A stretch of 64,000 bases of DNA from Promineifilum sp019695075 (lineage in GTDB: Bacteria; Chloroflexota; Anaerolineae; Promineifilales; Promineifilaceae): contig JAHCIO010000018.1 in the NCBI GenBank assembly GCA_026129185.1, positions 1-64,000 on the forward strand, read 5' to 3'. Numbering within the stretch: position 1 is the first letter of the stretch; each line of letters begins with the position of its first letter. The notes below the pieces were generated by a model. That model was given only the letters and a program-made list of their open reading frames with translations. It was not told the DNA's origin and made no database searches. Positions 1-7,643 of the stretch are shown here, piece after piece. The translations under genes and the position numbers were made by a program.

Positions 1-61
1 CCAACCGTCAAATGTGCCTCCCGTTCCCTCGGTAGGTTCCTTCAAAACGCCAAAGTCCAGA

Positions 62-88
62 CGCGGGATACCATCCCGCGCTACAAGG
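62..88. repeat. Palindromic dispersed repeat, GCGGGATnCCATCCCGC family
   Basis: The core GCGGGATACCATCCCGC is nearly palindromic and is followed by GCTACAAG. A related element with the core GGCGGGATGGCATCCCGCC lies at 18244-18337 inside the tail of an ABC ATPase gene. Here it abuts the point where the kinase reading frame becomes recognisable. Confidence 0.6.
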
Positions 89-89
89 G

Positions 90-215
90 GGGATCGGCTT
101 GCGCTCTATCCGCGAGCGGGCGGCCGAGTTGGGTGGCGCGTGCGCGATCGAGTCCAACGGCACGGGCACGCGCCTGCGCGTGTCGTTGCCCATCGGTCAG
201 GAGAGAGAGGCATGA
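90..215 (+). pseudogene. C-terminal remnant of a NarX-type sensor histidine kinase
   Basis: This frame reads GIGLRSIRERAAELGG and then a short strand ending GTGTRLRVSLP. That is the G-box and last strand of a GHKL ATPase domain of the NarL-partner kinase family. Its TGA overlaps the ATG of the next gene (ATGA), the usual kinase-regulator coupling. Upstream the frame has a TAG at 33-35, and bases 62-88 hold a palindromic intergenic-type repeat (GCGGGATACCATCCCGC) where the rest of the ATPase domain should be. The kinase is therefore cut off by that repeat. The remainder may lie outside the window, or it may be lost. Confidence 0.6.
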
Positions 216-865
216 CCCCACTGCGCGTCCTTATCGCCGACGACCACCCCGTCTTCCGCGACGGCATCCGCGCCTTGCTGGAGGCCACACCGGGCGTGTT
301 AATCGTCGGCGAAGCGACGACGGGAGAAGAGGCGGCGACCCTGGCCGGACAACTCGCGCCCGATCTGATCCTGATGGATGTGGGCCTGCCGGGCATCAAC
401 GGCATCGAGGCGACACGGCGCATCGTCGCGGCCCGACCGGAGACGCGGGTGCTGGTGGTGACGATGTTCGAGGACGATGCCAACGTCTTCGCCGCCCTGC
501 GTGCCGGCGCGGGCGGCTACATCCTGAAGGACGCCACGAAAGAGGAAATCCGCCGCGCCGTTCAGGCCGTCGGCCACGGCGAGGCGATTTTCGGCGCGGC
601 CGTGGCGGCGCGAGTCATGGCCGCCTTCGCCCAGCCGCGCCCGGCGTCCGCGCCGCGCCCCTTCCCCGAACTGACCACCCGCGAGCACGATATCCTGGCC
701 CTCATTGCCCGCGGCTGGAGCAACGGCCGTATCGCCGACCATCTGTCGCTGAGTGGCAAGACCGTCAGCAACTATGTCTCCAACATTCTGGGCAAGCTGC
801 AAGTGACGGCGCGGGCCGAGGCAGCCGAGCGGGCACGGGAAGCGGGTCTGGGGCAGGAATCATAG
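212..865 (+). CDS. NarL/FixJ-family response regulator
   Basis: This 217-residue protein has an N-terminal receiver domain (residues about 4-120) and a C-terminal LuxR-type helix-turn-helix (about 150-212, ELTTREHDILALIARGWSN). The acidic pocket DD is at 10-11, the likely phospho-acceptor is Asp56 in LILMDVGLP, and the conserved Lys lies in GYILKDA. The ATG at 212 was chosen over an upstream open frame because it has GAGAGAGAGG before it and overlaps the kinase stop by four bases. It should be a DNA-binding transcription factor driven by the now broken upstream kinase. Its targets are unknown; the adjacent antiporter is a candidate. Confidence 0.93.
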   Translation: MTPLRVLIADDHPVFRDGIRALLEATPGVLIVGEATTGEEAATLAGQLAPDLILMDVGLPGINGIEATRRIVAARPETRVLVVTMFEDDANVFAALRAGAGGYILKDATKEEIRRAVQAVGHGEAIFGAAVAARVMAAFAQPRPASAPRPFPELTTREHDILALIARGWSNGRIADHLSLSGKTVSNYVSNILGKLQVTARAEAAERAREAGLGQES

Positions 866-871
866 TAGAAT
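866..871 (+). promoter_or_regulatory. -10 box of a putative leaderless promoter
   Basis: TAGAAT ends six bases before the ATG of the antiporter gene, and there is no Shine-Dalgarno sequence between them. Transcription would start at or very near the A of ATG. No good -35 is visible. Confidence 0.5.
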
Positions 872-877
872 AGGACG

Positions 878-2875
878 ATGCACAACGATTTCAGCCTCCT
901 GGCCACCATTACGATGGCCGTGCTGTTCGCCTTCCTGTGCGGTTTCGCCGCCCGCAAGCTACGCCTGCCGTCGCTCGTCGGCTACCTCATTGCCGGGCTA
1001 CTCATCAGCCCTTTCACCCCCGGCTTCGTCGGCGACGTCAGCGCCGCCGGCCAGCTGGCCGAGGTCGGCGTCATCTTCATGATGTTCGGCGTCGGCCTGC
1101 ACTTCTCGCTGCGCGACCTGTGGAACGTCCGCCAGATCGCCATCCCCGGCGCGATCCTGCAAACAACCCTGTCCACGCTCATCGGCCTGGCCCTCGGCCA
1201 ACTGTGGGGCTGGTCGTTCGAGGCCGGGTTGGTGCTGGGCCTGTCGATCTCCGTCGCCAGCACGGTGGTGCTGCTGCGCGGCCTGACCGATCATGGCCTG
1301 GTCAGCACGCCCCACGGCCGCGTGGCCATCGGCTGGCTGGTCTTCGAAGACCTGGCCACCATTGTCATCCTCGTGCTCATGCCCGTGCTGGTGGGCGGCA
1401 GCGGCAACCCGCTGGTCAGCGTCGGTGTGGCGCTGCTGAAGACGGCCGTGTTCGTGATCATCATGCTGGTGATCGGCACGCGGGTGCTGTCGTGGCTGCT
1501 GACGCAAATCGCCTACACCCGTTCGCGCGAGCTGTTCATCCTGGCCGTCGTGGCCATGGCCGTGGGCACGTCCTTCGCCGCCTTCGAGCTGTTCGGCGTG
1601 TCGCTGGCGCTGGGGGCGTTCCTGGCCGGCGTGGTCATCGGCGAGTCGGACGTCCACCACCAGGTCAATGCCGAGGCCGTGCCCTTCCGCGACTTCTTCT
1701 CGGTGCTGTTCTTCGTCTCCGTGGGCATGCTGGTCGATCCGGCGGTGGTGATGGCCAACATCGGCAAGGTCGTGGTTCTGTCGCTGCTGGTCATCGGCGG
1801 CAAGGCGGTGATCACGCTGCTGCTGGGCTTCGTCCTGCCATCGTCGGCGCGGACGATGATCGTCGTCGCCGCCGGGCTGAGCCAGATCGGCGAGTTCTCG
1901 TTCATCGTCGGGCAGGCGGGCGTGGGGCTGGGGCTGATCGACGGCGATCAGTACGGGCTGATCCTGGCCGCGGCGGTGGTCTCCATCGTCGTCAATCCGC
2001 TGATGTTCGCCCTCATCCCAGGCATGGAACGGGCGCTGCGGGGCGTGCCCTGGCTGTGGCGGCTGATGGATCGCGGCGGGCCGACGCCGGTGGCGTTCAC
2101 CGAGGAGATGGAGGGGCACGTGGTCATCATCGGCTACGGCCGCGTCGGCAGCCACATCGGCAGCGTGCTCCAGCAATTGGGCCTGCCCTTCCTGGTGGTC
2201 GAGCAGAACATGGCCCACGCCAACGAGATTCAGGCGCGGGGCATCAAGACGCTGTTCGGCGACGCGGCCAACTCCGAGATTCTGCTCCACACCGGGCTGG
2301 AGCATGCCCGCGCGCTGGTGGTCACCGCGCCCAACGAGACGACGACGGAGTTGATCGTCGCCGCGGCCCACGCCATCGCCCCGACGCTGCCCATCATCGC
2401 CCGCGCGGCCACGGCCGATCGCCTGCCTCACCTCTACCACCTCGGCGCGCACCACGCCATCAACCCGGAGATGGAGGGCGGGCTGGAGATGCTGCGCTAC
2501 ACGCTGCTGTCGCTGGGGCACGGCAGCAACCGCATCCAGCCCTACCTCGACGCTGTGCGTACGGAGACCTACGAGGGCATCCTGCCGGAGGAGGGCGGCT
2601 ACCCGGTGCTCGACCAACTGCTGACGGCCACGCGCGGCGTCGAGATCGCCTGGGAGTTGCTGAACGCCAGCAGCCCGGTCATCGGCCACACGCTGGCCGA
2701 GGCCGGCATCCGCTCGCGAGTGGGCGCGTCGGTCGTGGCCGTCCTGCGCGGCGGCGAGGTCATCACCAACCCGGACACGAGCTTTGTGTTCCAGGAAGAC
2801 GACCTGGTGGGGATGATTGGGAGTAGTGGGCAGTTGGCGGAGGCGTGTTTCTTGTTGAATTCGCCGGTGGGGTAG
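878..2875 (+). CDS. CPA2-family monovalent cation/proton antiporter with TrkA-N and TrkA-C domains (Kef-like)
   Basis: This 665-residue inner-membrane protein has about 12 hydrophobic helices in residues 5-390 (Na+/H+ exchanger fold). A Rossmann TrkA-N domain starts near residue 412 (GHVVIIGYGRVGSH), and a TrkA-C-like domain fills the last 80 residues (ending EDDLVGMIGSS). Family members exchange K+ or Na+ for H+ and are gated by nucleotides bound to the TrkA-N domain. The length matches YbaL/KefB relatives. No ancillary KefF/KefG gene is next to it. The start is supported by the -10 box directly upstream and by the hydrophobic N-terminus. Which cation is carried cannot be told from the sequence. 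Confidence 0.92.
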   Translation: MHNDFSLLATITMAVLFAFLCGFAARKLRLPSLVGYLIAGLLISPFTPGFVGDVSAAGQLAEVGVIFMMFGVGLHFSLRDLWNVRQIAIPGAILQTTLSTLIGLALGQLWGWSFEAGLVLGLSISVASTVVLLRGLTDHGLVSTPHGRVAIGWLVFEDLATIVILVLMPVLVGGSGNPLVSVGVALLKTAVFVIIMLVIGTRVLSWLLTQIAYTRSRELFILAVVAMAVGTSFAAFELFGVSLALGAFLAGVVIGESDVHHQVNAEAVPFRDFFSVLFFVSVGMLVDPAVVMANIGKVVVLSLLVIGGKAVITLLLGFVLPSSARTMIVVAAGLSQIGEFSFIVGQAGVGLGLIDGDQYGLILAAAVVSIVVNPLMFALIPGMERALRGVPWLWRLMDRGGPTPVAFTEEMEGHVVIIGYGRVGSHIGSVLQQLGLPFLVVEQNMAHANEIQARGIKTLFGDAANSEILLHTGLEHARALVVTAPNETTTELIVAAAHAIAPTLPIIARAATADRLPHLYHLGAHHAINPEMEGGLEMLRYTLLSLGHGSNRIQPYLDAVRTETYEGILPEEGGYPVLDQLLTATRGVEIAWELLNASSPVIGHTLAEAGIRSRVGASVVAVLRGGEVITNPDTSFVFQEDDLVGMIGSSGQLAEACFLLNSPVG

Positions 2876-3016
2876 AGGCTTATCGGTGCGTTGATTGGCC
2901 TATGAAACTCCCGCCGGGCTGCCTCTCGCTTGGTGCAGCGGTGTGTCCTCAAACCGGGAAGGGCGGGGTGAAGGGGTGGCTGTTGGCCACGAGAAGAAAG
3001 CTGGGGTTGGGGGTAT

Positions 3017-3511
3017 TTAGTCTGCGACCTCTCCGGCTAACTGACAGATCAACTGCTGGACATCTTCACTCAGGTAAAATCCTGCCTGGTCTCGTAGCTT
3101 CTGTACCAATGGGCGCACTTCCCGAATCAGATCGGCAGCCTTGGCCTCTAGCAACACACCTAGTACTCCGGTGACGTTCAAACCGAATCGCTTTGCCGAC
3201 CGCCGGCCCTCTCTCTCGTCCAGAATTAACAGATCGGCCTCCAGTTCGATAGCCAACGCAATACTCTCAGCTTCGCCCTGATCCAAATCACGGATCAGAG
3301 CCAGCACGAGCTCGCGATTGCTCACCTGGTGTCGGCTTATCCAGTTTGCCTGCGCGACTTCTTTGGCGCCCGGCCAGGGGTAGCCGCCTGCGTTTAGTTC
3401 CTCCCAGACAACTTCGGCAATGTGAAGCTGGCCGTAGAGGCGATTCATTAAGTCTAGCTGGCCAATGGCGGCCAGACTGGTTAACGGGGACGTATTGCTG
3501 ACGACGATCAC
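3017..3511 (-). CDS. DUF3368 PIN-like toxin of a UPF0175 toxin-antitoxin pair
   Basis: This protein of about 164 residues starts at a GTG (IVVSNTSPLTSLAAIG), which gives the N-terminal SNTSPL motif of DUF3368. The open frame runs further upstream, but that part overlaps the antitoxin. Acidic residues typical of a PIN nuclease are present: the Asn/Asp start motif, Glu in DQGEAESIALA and Asp in LLILDEREGR. The GTG overlaps the TGA of the UPF0175 gene by four bases, as in many type II modules, so the two are co-translated. By family it should be a Mg2+-dependent RNase held in check by its partner. The substrate is unknown. Confidence 0.85.
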   Translation of the reverse strand: MIVVSNTSPLTSLAAIGQLDLMNRLYGQLHIAEVVWEELNAGGYPWPGAKEVAQANWISRHQVSNRELVLALIRDLDQGEAESIALAIELEADLLILDEREGRRSAKRFGLNVTGVLGVLLEAKAADLIREVRPLVQKLRDQAGFYLSEDVQQLICQLAGEVAD

Positions 3512-3759
3512 AGCCGACCCATGTCGCGGAGTGTCTGCACATCCTCCAGCAAGTCGTCTGCGCCATAATGGGGAGAGACGCCGCGTGAGGCCAATAACTG
3601 GCGAAACTGCCAAAGCGACAGCCCGGCCAACTCGCGCGCCTTACCCAATGATAGACGGCCGCTGGCGTAGAGCCATACCGCCAATTCGGTCTTGAGTTCG
3701 GCAACACTCAAACGCGCCGAGTCGAGCACATCTTCGGGAATATCGATCAGGACAGCCAT
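3508..3759 (-). CDS. UPF0175-family antitoxin
   Basis: This 83-residue protein (MAVLIDIPEDVLDSARLS) carries the UPF0175 core LKTELAVWLYASGRLSLGKARELAGLS, a helix-turn-helix-like region thought to bind DNA and the cognate toxin. A consensus-grade promoter (TTGACA, 17 bp, TATAGT) lies immediately upstream, with the -10 ending six bases before the ATG, so the message is probably leaderless. The same frame is open upstream into the HNH gene, so a longer HNH-antitoxin fusion could also be made from the upstream operon. Confidence 0.85.
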   Translation of the reverse strand: MAVLIDIPEDVLDSARLSVAELKTELAVWLYASGRLSLGKARELAGLSLWQFRQLLASRGVSPHYGADDLLEDVQTLRDMGRL

Positions 3760-4125
3760 AGTGGCACTATAGCGGATGCCGAAAGTGGTGTCAATTGAAC
3801 TTGTCAGGAGAGACAACAACGTCCCCTCTTCTGCCCAGCGAAAGTGATCCGCCCACGAATCTAGTCGTGGATTGAAAAGCGATACAGTTGCGCCTGTGAG
3901 AGGGTCAACTTCTTCGGTCTGTGTACCCTTGTAGTTGTTGCACAGGCTGCACGCCAGCCAGAGGTTGTCCTCATCGTCAGAACCGCCCTTGGCAGTGGGA
4001 ATAATATGTTCAAGCTGCAACCGGCCCAGCACGTATTCCTGGCGGCTTAGACAGTAACCGCAGCGGTCGGCCGCAACATGACGCACGCGTTCGCGCACAT
4101 CGGCGGGGATTCGGCTACGACTCAT
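3508..4125 (-). CDS. HNH endonuclease, C-terminally truncated and in frame with the UPF0175 antitoxin
   Basis: Residues 1-110 form a compact McrA/HNH5-type nuclease. It has a zinc knuckle CGYC, the motif LQLEHIIPTAKGG with the general-base His, DEDNLWLAC with the central Asn, and CSLCNNYKG. After FRWAEEGTLL the usual C-terminal helix of this family is missing. The frame runs on through promoter DNA and into the 83 residues of UPF0175, giving 205 codons without a stop. So the nuclease has either lost its tail to an adjoining toxin-antitoxin module or exists as a fusion. Its ATG overlaps the stop of the upstream gene (ATGA), so the two form an operon. Confidence 0.75.
   Translation of the reverse strand: MSRSRIPADVRERVRHVAADRCGYCLSRQEYVLGRLQLEHIIPTAKGGSDDEDNLWLACSLCNNYKGTQTEEVDPLTGATVSLFNPRLDSWADHFRWAEEGTLLSLLTSSIDTTFGIRYSATMAVLIDIPEDVLDSARLSVAELKTELAVWLYASGRLSLGKARELAGLSLWQFRQLLASRGVSPHYGADDLLEDVQTLRDMGRL
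3766..3794 (-). promoter_or_regulatory. Sigma-70/SigA-type promoter for the UPF0175-DUF3368 pair
   Basis: On the minus strand TTGACA (3794-3789) is followed by a 17-base spacer and TATAGT (3771-3766). The antitoxin ATG begins seven bases further on. The promoter lies inside the 3' part of the HNH reading frame. Confidence 0.8.
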
Positions 4126-4505
4126 GAAGCCAGCGGGGGAATGAGCTTGCGGCTAACGGCTTCTGCCAGCGCCTCGGACTTCAGCAGTAACCCTTCCTGA
4201 TAGCGTTGCATCAAACGGGACAACTCAGGGCGCTCATCATCGGTCAGTTCACCCGCCTGCTGCCCATCCAACAGGTCGCTCAATCGTTCATCATCCTCAG
4301 CCGACAGCCGCAGTTCAGTCAGCGACAACACACGCTCGTCGCTCATCTCCTGCACTGAAACGGCCTTGCCTTCGGCCGGAGACGGCAACGACAGCGCCAG
4401 CGTGTCCGCCAGAACCTCGCCCACATCGCGCCGCGTCAATTGCGCCAGCCGCTTGGCGCGCCGATAGGTCTCCTCGGGCAGATTGACCACCACTTGCATA
4501 ACCAT
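4122..4505 (-). CDS. Small ribbon-helix-helix-like protein upstream of the HNH gene
   Basis: This 127-residue protein starts MVMQVVVNLPEETYRRAKRLAQ, a strand-helix pattern like the DNA-binding arm of CopG/Arc-type proteins. An acidic helical region follows (SAEDDERLSDLL, TDDERPELSRLMQRY). I do not recognise a specific family. The four-base overlap with the HNH nuclease suggests it is a partner or regulator. A TATAAT six bases upstream of the ATG and the absence of a Shine-Dalgarno sequence suggest leaderless expression. Confidence 0.65.
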   Translation of the reverse strand: MVMQVVVNLPEETYRRAKRLAQLTRRDVGEVLADTLALSLPSPAEGKAVSVQEMSDERVLSLTELRLSAEDDERLSDLLDGQQAGELTDDERPELSRLMQRYQEGLLLKSEALAEAVSRKLIPPLAS

Positions 4506-4511
4506 GGGCCG

Positions 4512-4517
4512 ATTATA
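4512..4517 (-). promoter_or_regulatory. -10 box of a leaderless promoter for the RHH-HNH operon
   Basis: TATAAT on the minus strand ends six bases before the ATG at 4505. The -35 position falls inside the adjoining palindromic repeat (4522-4556) and is not consensus. Confidence 0.55.
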
Positions 4518-4521
4518 ACAG

Positions 4522-4556
4522 AGAAACCGGGTTTCTATTGAGAAAACCCGGTTTCT
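4522..4556. repeat. Palindromic repeat A (AGAAACCGGGTTTCT paired arms), copy 1
   Basis: Two arms, AGAAACCGGGTTTCT and AGAAAACCCGGTTTCT, are separated by a few bases and can fold into a long hairpin. Copies recur at 42084-42117, 50421-50454 and 51340-51373, all beside toxin-antitoxin-type genes. Confidence 0.85.
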
Positions 4557-4589
4557 ACGTTTTATATCCGCGTGGTCTGCGGTTCCTTC

Positions 4590-7500
4590 CTAAAACCCCT
4601 CCAACCCCGACAACTCCGCCACCCCGCCCGCCAACCCCGCCACCCGCTGCAACAGTGCCAGCCGGTTCTCGCGCACGGTCGGGTCGTCGTCCATGATCAG
4701 CACGGCGTCGAACAGGCGGGTGATGGCCGGCTCCAGCCGGCGCAGGGCGGCGACGAACGTCTCAACCGAACCATCGGCGGCCAGCCGCTCGGCTTCGGCC
4801 CGCGTCAGTTCGTCCAGCACGGCGCGCTCTTCGGGCAGGGCCAGGTCGTCGGGCCGCAGGCTGTAGCGCTGCGGCAGCGGCCGGGTGATGCGCACGCAGC
4901 GGGCATAGGCGTTGAGCAGCGCCGGCCAATCGGGCAAGCGCACCGCCTCGGCCAGCGCCGCGGCCGCCTGTCGCGCCGCGTGGGGGTCGTGGGCGTTCTC
5001 GGCCACGACGGCCTTGACGATGCCGACCGGGTGGCCCGCGTCGCGCAGCACGCCCTCCAGCCGCCCGGCGATGAAGGCCATCACCTCGGCGCGGGCGGCG
5101 TCGCTCCAGGCGACGGGCAGCAGCGCCCCGGCGGCGTCCAGCCCGGCGCGCAGGTCGAAGCGCTGCCGCTGGGCGGTCAGGTTCTCGATCAGTTGCAGCG
5201 CGGCGCGGCGCAGCCCGAATGGGTCGTTGGAGCCTTTCGGCCCCAGCCCGGCGGCGAACAGCCCGGCCAGGCTATCCAGCCGGTCGGCCAGGGCCAGGGC
5301 CAGCGCCGGGCGGGTGCTGCTGACGGCGTCGTATTGCTCGGCGATGGCCGTGGCCACCTCGGCCGGCTCGCCGCCGCGCAGAGCGTAATGGCCGCCCATC
5401 TTGCCCTGCAGGCTGGTCATCTCGATGACCATGCTCGTGGCCAGGTCGGCCTTGGCCAGGGCGGCGGCGCGGTCGGCCGTGGCCCGCTCGGCGGTGCTCA
5501 GACCCAGCATCCCGGCCACAGCGGGCACGAGTTGCTCCAGCCGGCGCGTCTTGTCCAGCATTGAGCCGAGGCCGGTCTGGAAGGTCAGCTTGCCCAGTTC
5601 CGGCACGAACTCGGCCAGGCCGCGCTTGATGTCCTTGTCGTAGAAGAAGGCCGCGTCGGCGAAGCGGGCGCGAATGACGTGCTCGTTGCCGTCGCGGACG
5701 ATGTCGAGATGGGCGTCGTCGCCATTGCGGACGGCGATGAAGTAGGGCAACAGCCGCTCGCCCTGGTAGACGGGGAAGTAGCGCTGGTGCTTGCGCATGA
5801 CGGCCACCAGCACCATCGGCGGCAGGGCCAGGAAGCGCTCCTCGAAAGAGCCGAGCAGCGGCGTCGGCCGCTCCACCAGGTTGGTCACCTCGTCCAGCAG
5901 GGCGGGGTCGGCCGGGATGCGGCCGTGGACAGAGCGGGCCAGCGCCTCGGCCCCGGCGGCGATGGCGGCGCGGCGGTCGTCCATGCCCAGGACGATGGTC
6001 GCCTCGGCCAGGGCGGGCAGGTAGGCGTCAGCCGTTGGCACAGGGATGGCCGGCGAGCCGAAGGGGCGCAGGCCATAGGTGACGCGCCCGCTATCCGCCC
6101 CGGCATAGCGGAAGGGCACGACCGCCGGGCCATGCAGGGCCAGCAGCCAGCGCAGCGGCCGGCTATAGCTGACGTTGGTGGCGTTCCAGCGCATCGACTT
6201 CTCGAACTTGATCCCGGCGATGAGGTCGGGCAGGCGCTCGGCCAGCACGTCCAGCGACGGCCGCCCGGCCTCGCGCACCACGGCGGAGACGTAGCGCTTG
6301 CCGCCCTCCTCGACGACGGTCAGATCATCGACCGACAGGCCGCGGCTGCGGGCGAAGCCGGCGGCGGCCTGGGTGGGCCGGCCGTTGGCGTCGAAAGCGC
6401 GGTCGGCCGGCGGCCCCTTGACGGTCGATTCGACGTCGGCCGAGCGCGCCGCCAGCCCCTCGACGATCACCGCCAGCCGGCGCGGCGTGCCCTGGACGCG
6501 GATCGGCCCGTGGGCCAGCCGCGCAGCGTCGAGCAGCGCCGGCACAGCAGCGCGCAGCTGCTCCAGAGCGCTGGTCAGGTCACTGTGGGGCAGTTCCTCG
6601 CTGCCGATCTCCAGGACGAAGGTGTCGCCGTCAGTGGGGACGACGGACGACGGACCACGAACCGCGGACACGCTCTCGCCGTCGTCCGTCGTCTGTCGTC
6701 GCGTCGCCCAGAGGGGATTGTTGGCAATGGGATACTCCATCTGCTGCCGCTGGGCGACGTAGGTGGTGGAGACCTTGTTGGCCACGCGGCGCATGCGGCC
6801 GAAGTAGGCCGCCCGCTCGGTGACGCCGATGGCCCCGCGCGTGTCCAGCACGTTGAACAGTTGCGAGCACTTCAGGTTGTAGTCGTGGGCCGGGGCGACC
6901 AGGCCGGCGTCGAGGCAGCGATAGGCTTCGCGCTCGTAGGTGTCGTAGATGTTCTTCAGCGCGTCCACGTCGGCCACGTCGAAGTAGTATTTGCAATGCT
7001 CGATCTCGGCTTGCAGCAGCGCGTCGCCATAGCCCACGCCCGCGCCATAGGCCATCTCCCAAACGCTGTTCTTACCCTGTAGCGCCAGGGCGATGCGGTC
7101 GAGGCCGTAGGTGATCTCCACTGAGACCGGGTTCAGGTCCAGCCCGCCGGCCTGCTGGAAGTAGGTGTACTGGGTGATCTCCTGCCCGTCGAGCCACACC
7201 TCCCAGCCCAGGCCCCACGCGCCGAGGGCGGGCGACTGCCAGTTGTCCTCGACGAAGCGGATGTCGTGCTCCCGCTGGCTGATGCCGATGGCCTCCAGGC
7301 TGTTCAGGTACAGTTCGATGGGGTTGCCGGGGTCGGGCTTGAGGATGACTTGCAGCTGGTAGTGCTGCTGCATGCGGTTGGGGTTCTCGCCGAAGCGGCC
7401 GTCGTCCGGGCGGATGCTCGGCTCGATGTAGGCCACGTTCCACGGCTCCGGGCCGAGGACGCGCAGGATGGTGGCCGGGTTCATCGTGCCCGCGCCGACC

Positions 7501-7613
7501 TGCACGTTGTAGGGCTGCCAGATGAGGCAGCCCTGGGCCTGCCAGTAGTCGAGCAGGCGGAGGATCATTTGTTGGAAGTTCACTATCTGTGACGCGCTCC
7601 TTTCTTGGGACAA
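4590..7613 (-). CDS. glyQS: Glycyl-tRNA synthetase, fused alpha and beta subunits
   Basis: This 1007-residue enzyme charges tRNA-Gly with glycine. Residues about 12-300 are the class II catalytic alpha subunit (ILRLLDYWQAQGCLIWQPY, AGTMNPATILRVLGPEPW). Residues about 330-1007 are the beta subunit, beginning VLEIGSEELPHSD and including the HD-like and DALR anticodon-binding regions. In many bacteria these are two genes. Here they are joined by a stretch of about 25 residues (RRQTTDDGESVSAVRGPSS) encoded by a dispersed inverted repeat. The frame opens at a TTG at 7613, but a GTG at 7583 (VNFQQMIL) preceded by AAAGGAG fits the usual N-terminus of GlyQ better. The exact start is unsettled. Confidence 0.95.
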   Translation of the reverse strand: MSQERSASQIVNFQQMILRLLDYWQAQGCLIWQPYNVQVGAGTMNPATILRVLGPEPWNVAYIEPSIRPDDGRFGENPNRMQQHYQLQVILKPDPGNPIELYLNSLEAIGISQREHDIRFVEDNWQSPALGAWGLGWEVWLDGQEITQYTYFQQAGGLDLNPVSVEITYGLDRIALALQGKNSVWEMAYGAGVGYGDALLQAEIEHCKYYFDVADVDALKNIYDTYEREAYRCLDAGLVAPAHDYNLKCSQLFNVLDTRGAIGVTERAAYFGRMRRVANKVSTTYVAQRQQMEYPIANNPLWATRRQTTDDGESVSAVRGPSSVVPTDGDTFVLEIGSEELPHSDLTSALEQLRAAVPALLDAARLAHGPIRVQGTPRRLAVIVEGLAARSADVESTVKGPPADRAFDANGRPTQAAAGFARSRGLSVDDLTVVEEGGKRYVSAVVREAGRPSLDVLAERLPDLIAGIKFEKSMRWNATNVSYSRPLRWLLALHGPAVVPFRYAGADSGRVTYGLRPFGSPAIPVPTADAYLPALAEATIVLGMDDRRAAIAAGAEALARSVHGRIPADPALLDEVTNLVERPTPLLGSFEERFLALPPMVLVAVMRKHQRYFPVYQGERLLPYFIAVRNGDDAHLDIVRDGNEHVIRARFADAAFFYDKDIKRGLAEFVPELGKLTFQTGLGSMLDKTRRLEQLVPAVAGMLGLSTAERATADRAAALAKADLATSMVIEMTSLQGKMGGHYALRGGEPAEVATAIAEQYDAVSSTRPALALALADRLDSLAGLFAAGLGPKGSNDPFGLRRAALQLIENLTAQRQRFDLRAGLDAAGALLPVAWSDAARAEVMAFIAGRLEGVLRDAGHPVGIVKAVVAENAHDPHAARQAAAALAEAVRLPDWPALLNAYARCVRITRPLPQRYSLRPDDLALPEERAVLDELTRAEAERLAADGSVETFVAALRRLEPAITRLFDAVLIMDDDPTVRENRLALLQRVAGLAGGVAELSGLEGF
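6631..6708. repeat. Inverted repeat of family C inside glyQS
   Basis: The arms GACGACGGACGAC and GTCGTCCGTCGTC flank a short loop. The sequence matches the GTCGTCCGCGGTC motif of the intergenic family C repeats. It is translated in frame exactly at the junction between the alpha and beta halves of the synthetase. Confidence 0.7.
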
Positions 7614-7643
7614 TTGGGGTATGCTAATGTATTTGCCGATCAG

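Noticed and set aside
998..2689. Very long open frame antisense to the antiporter gene, and similar ones opposite glyQS, the DUF2723 gene and others
   Set aside because: Their translations are low-complexity (Arg/His/Gln/Ala-rich) and match no family. They arise because the high GC at third positions of the real gene removes stops on the other strand.
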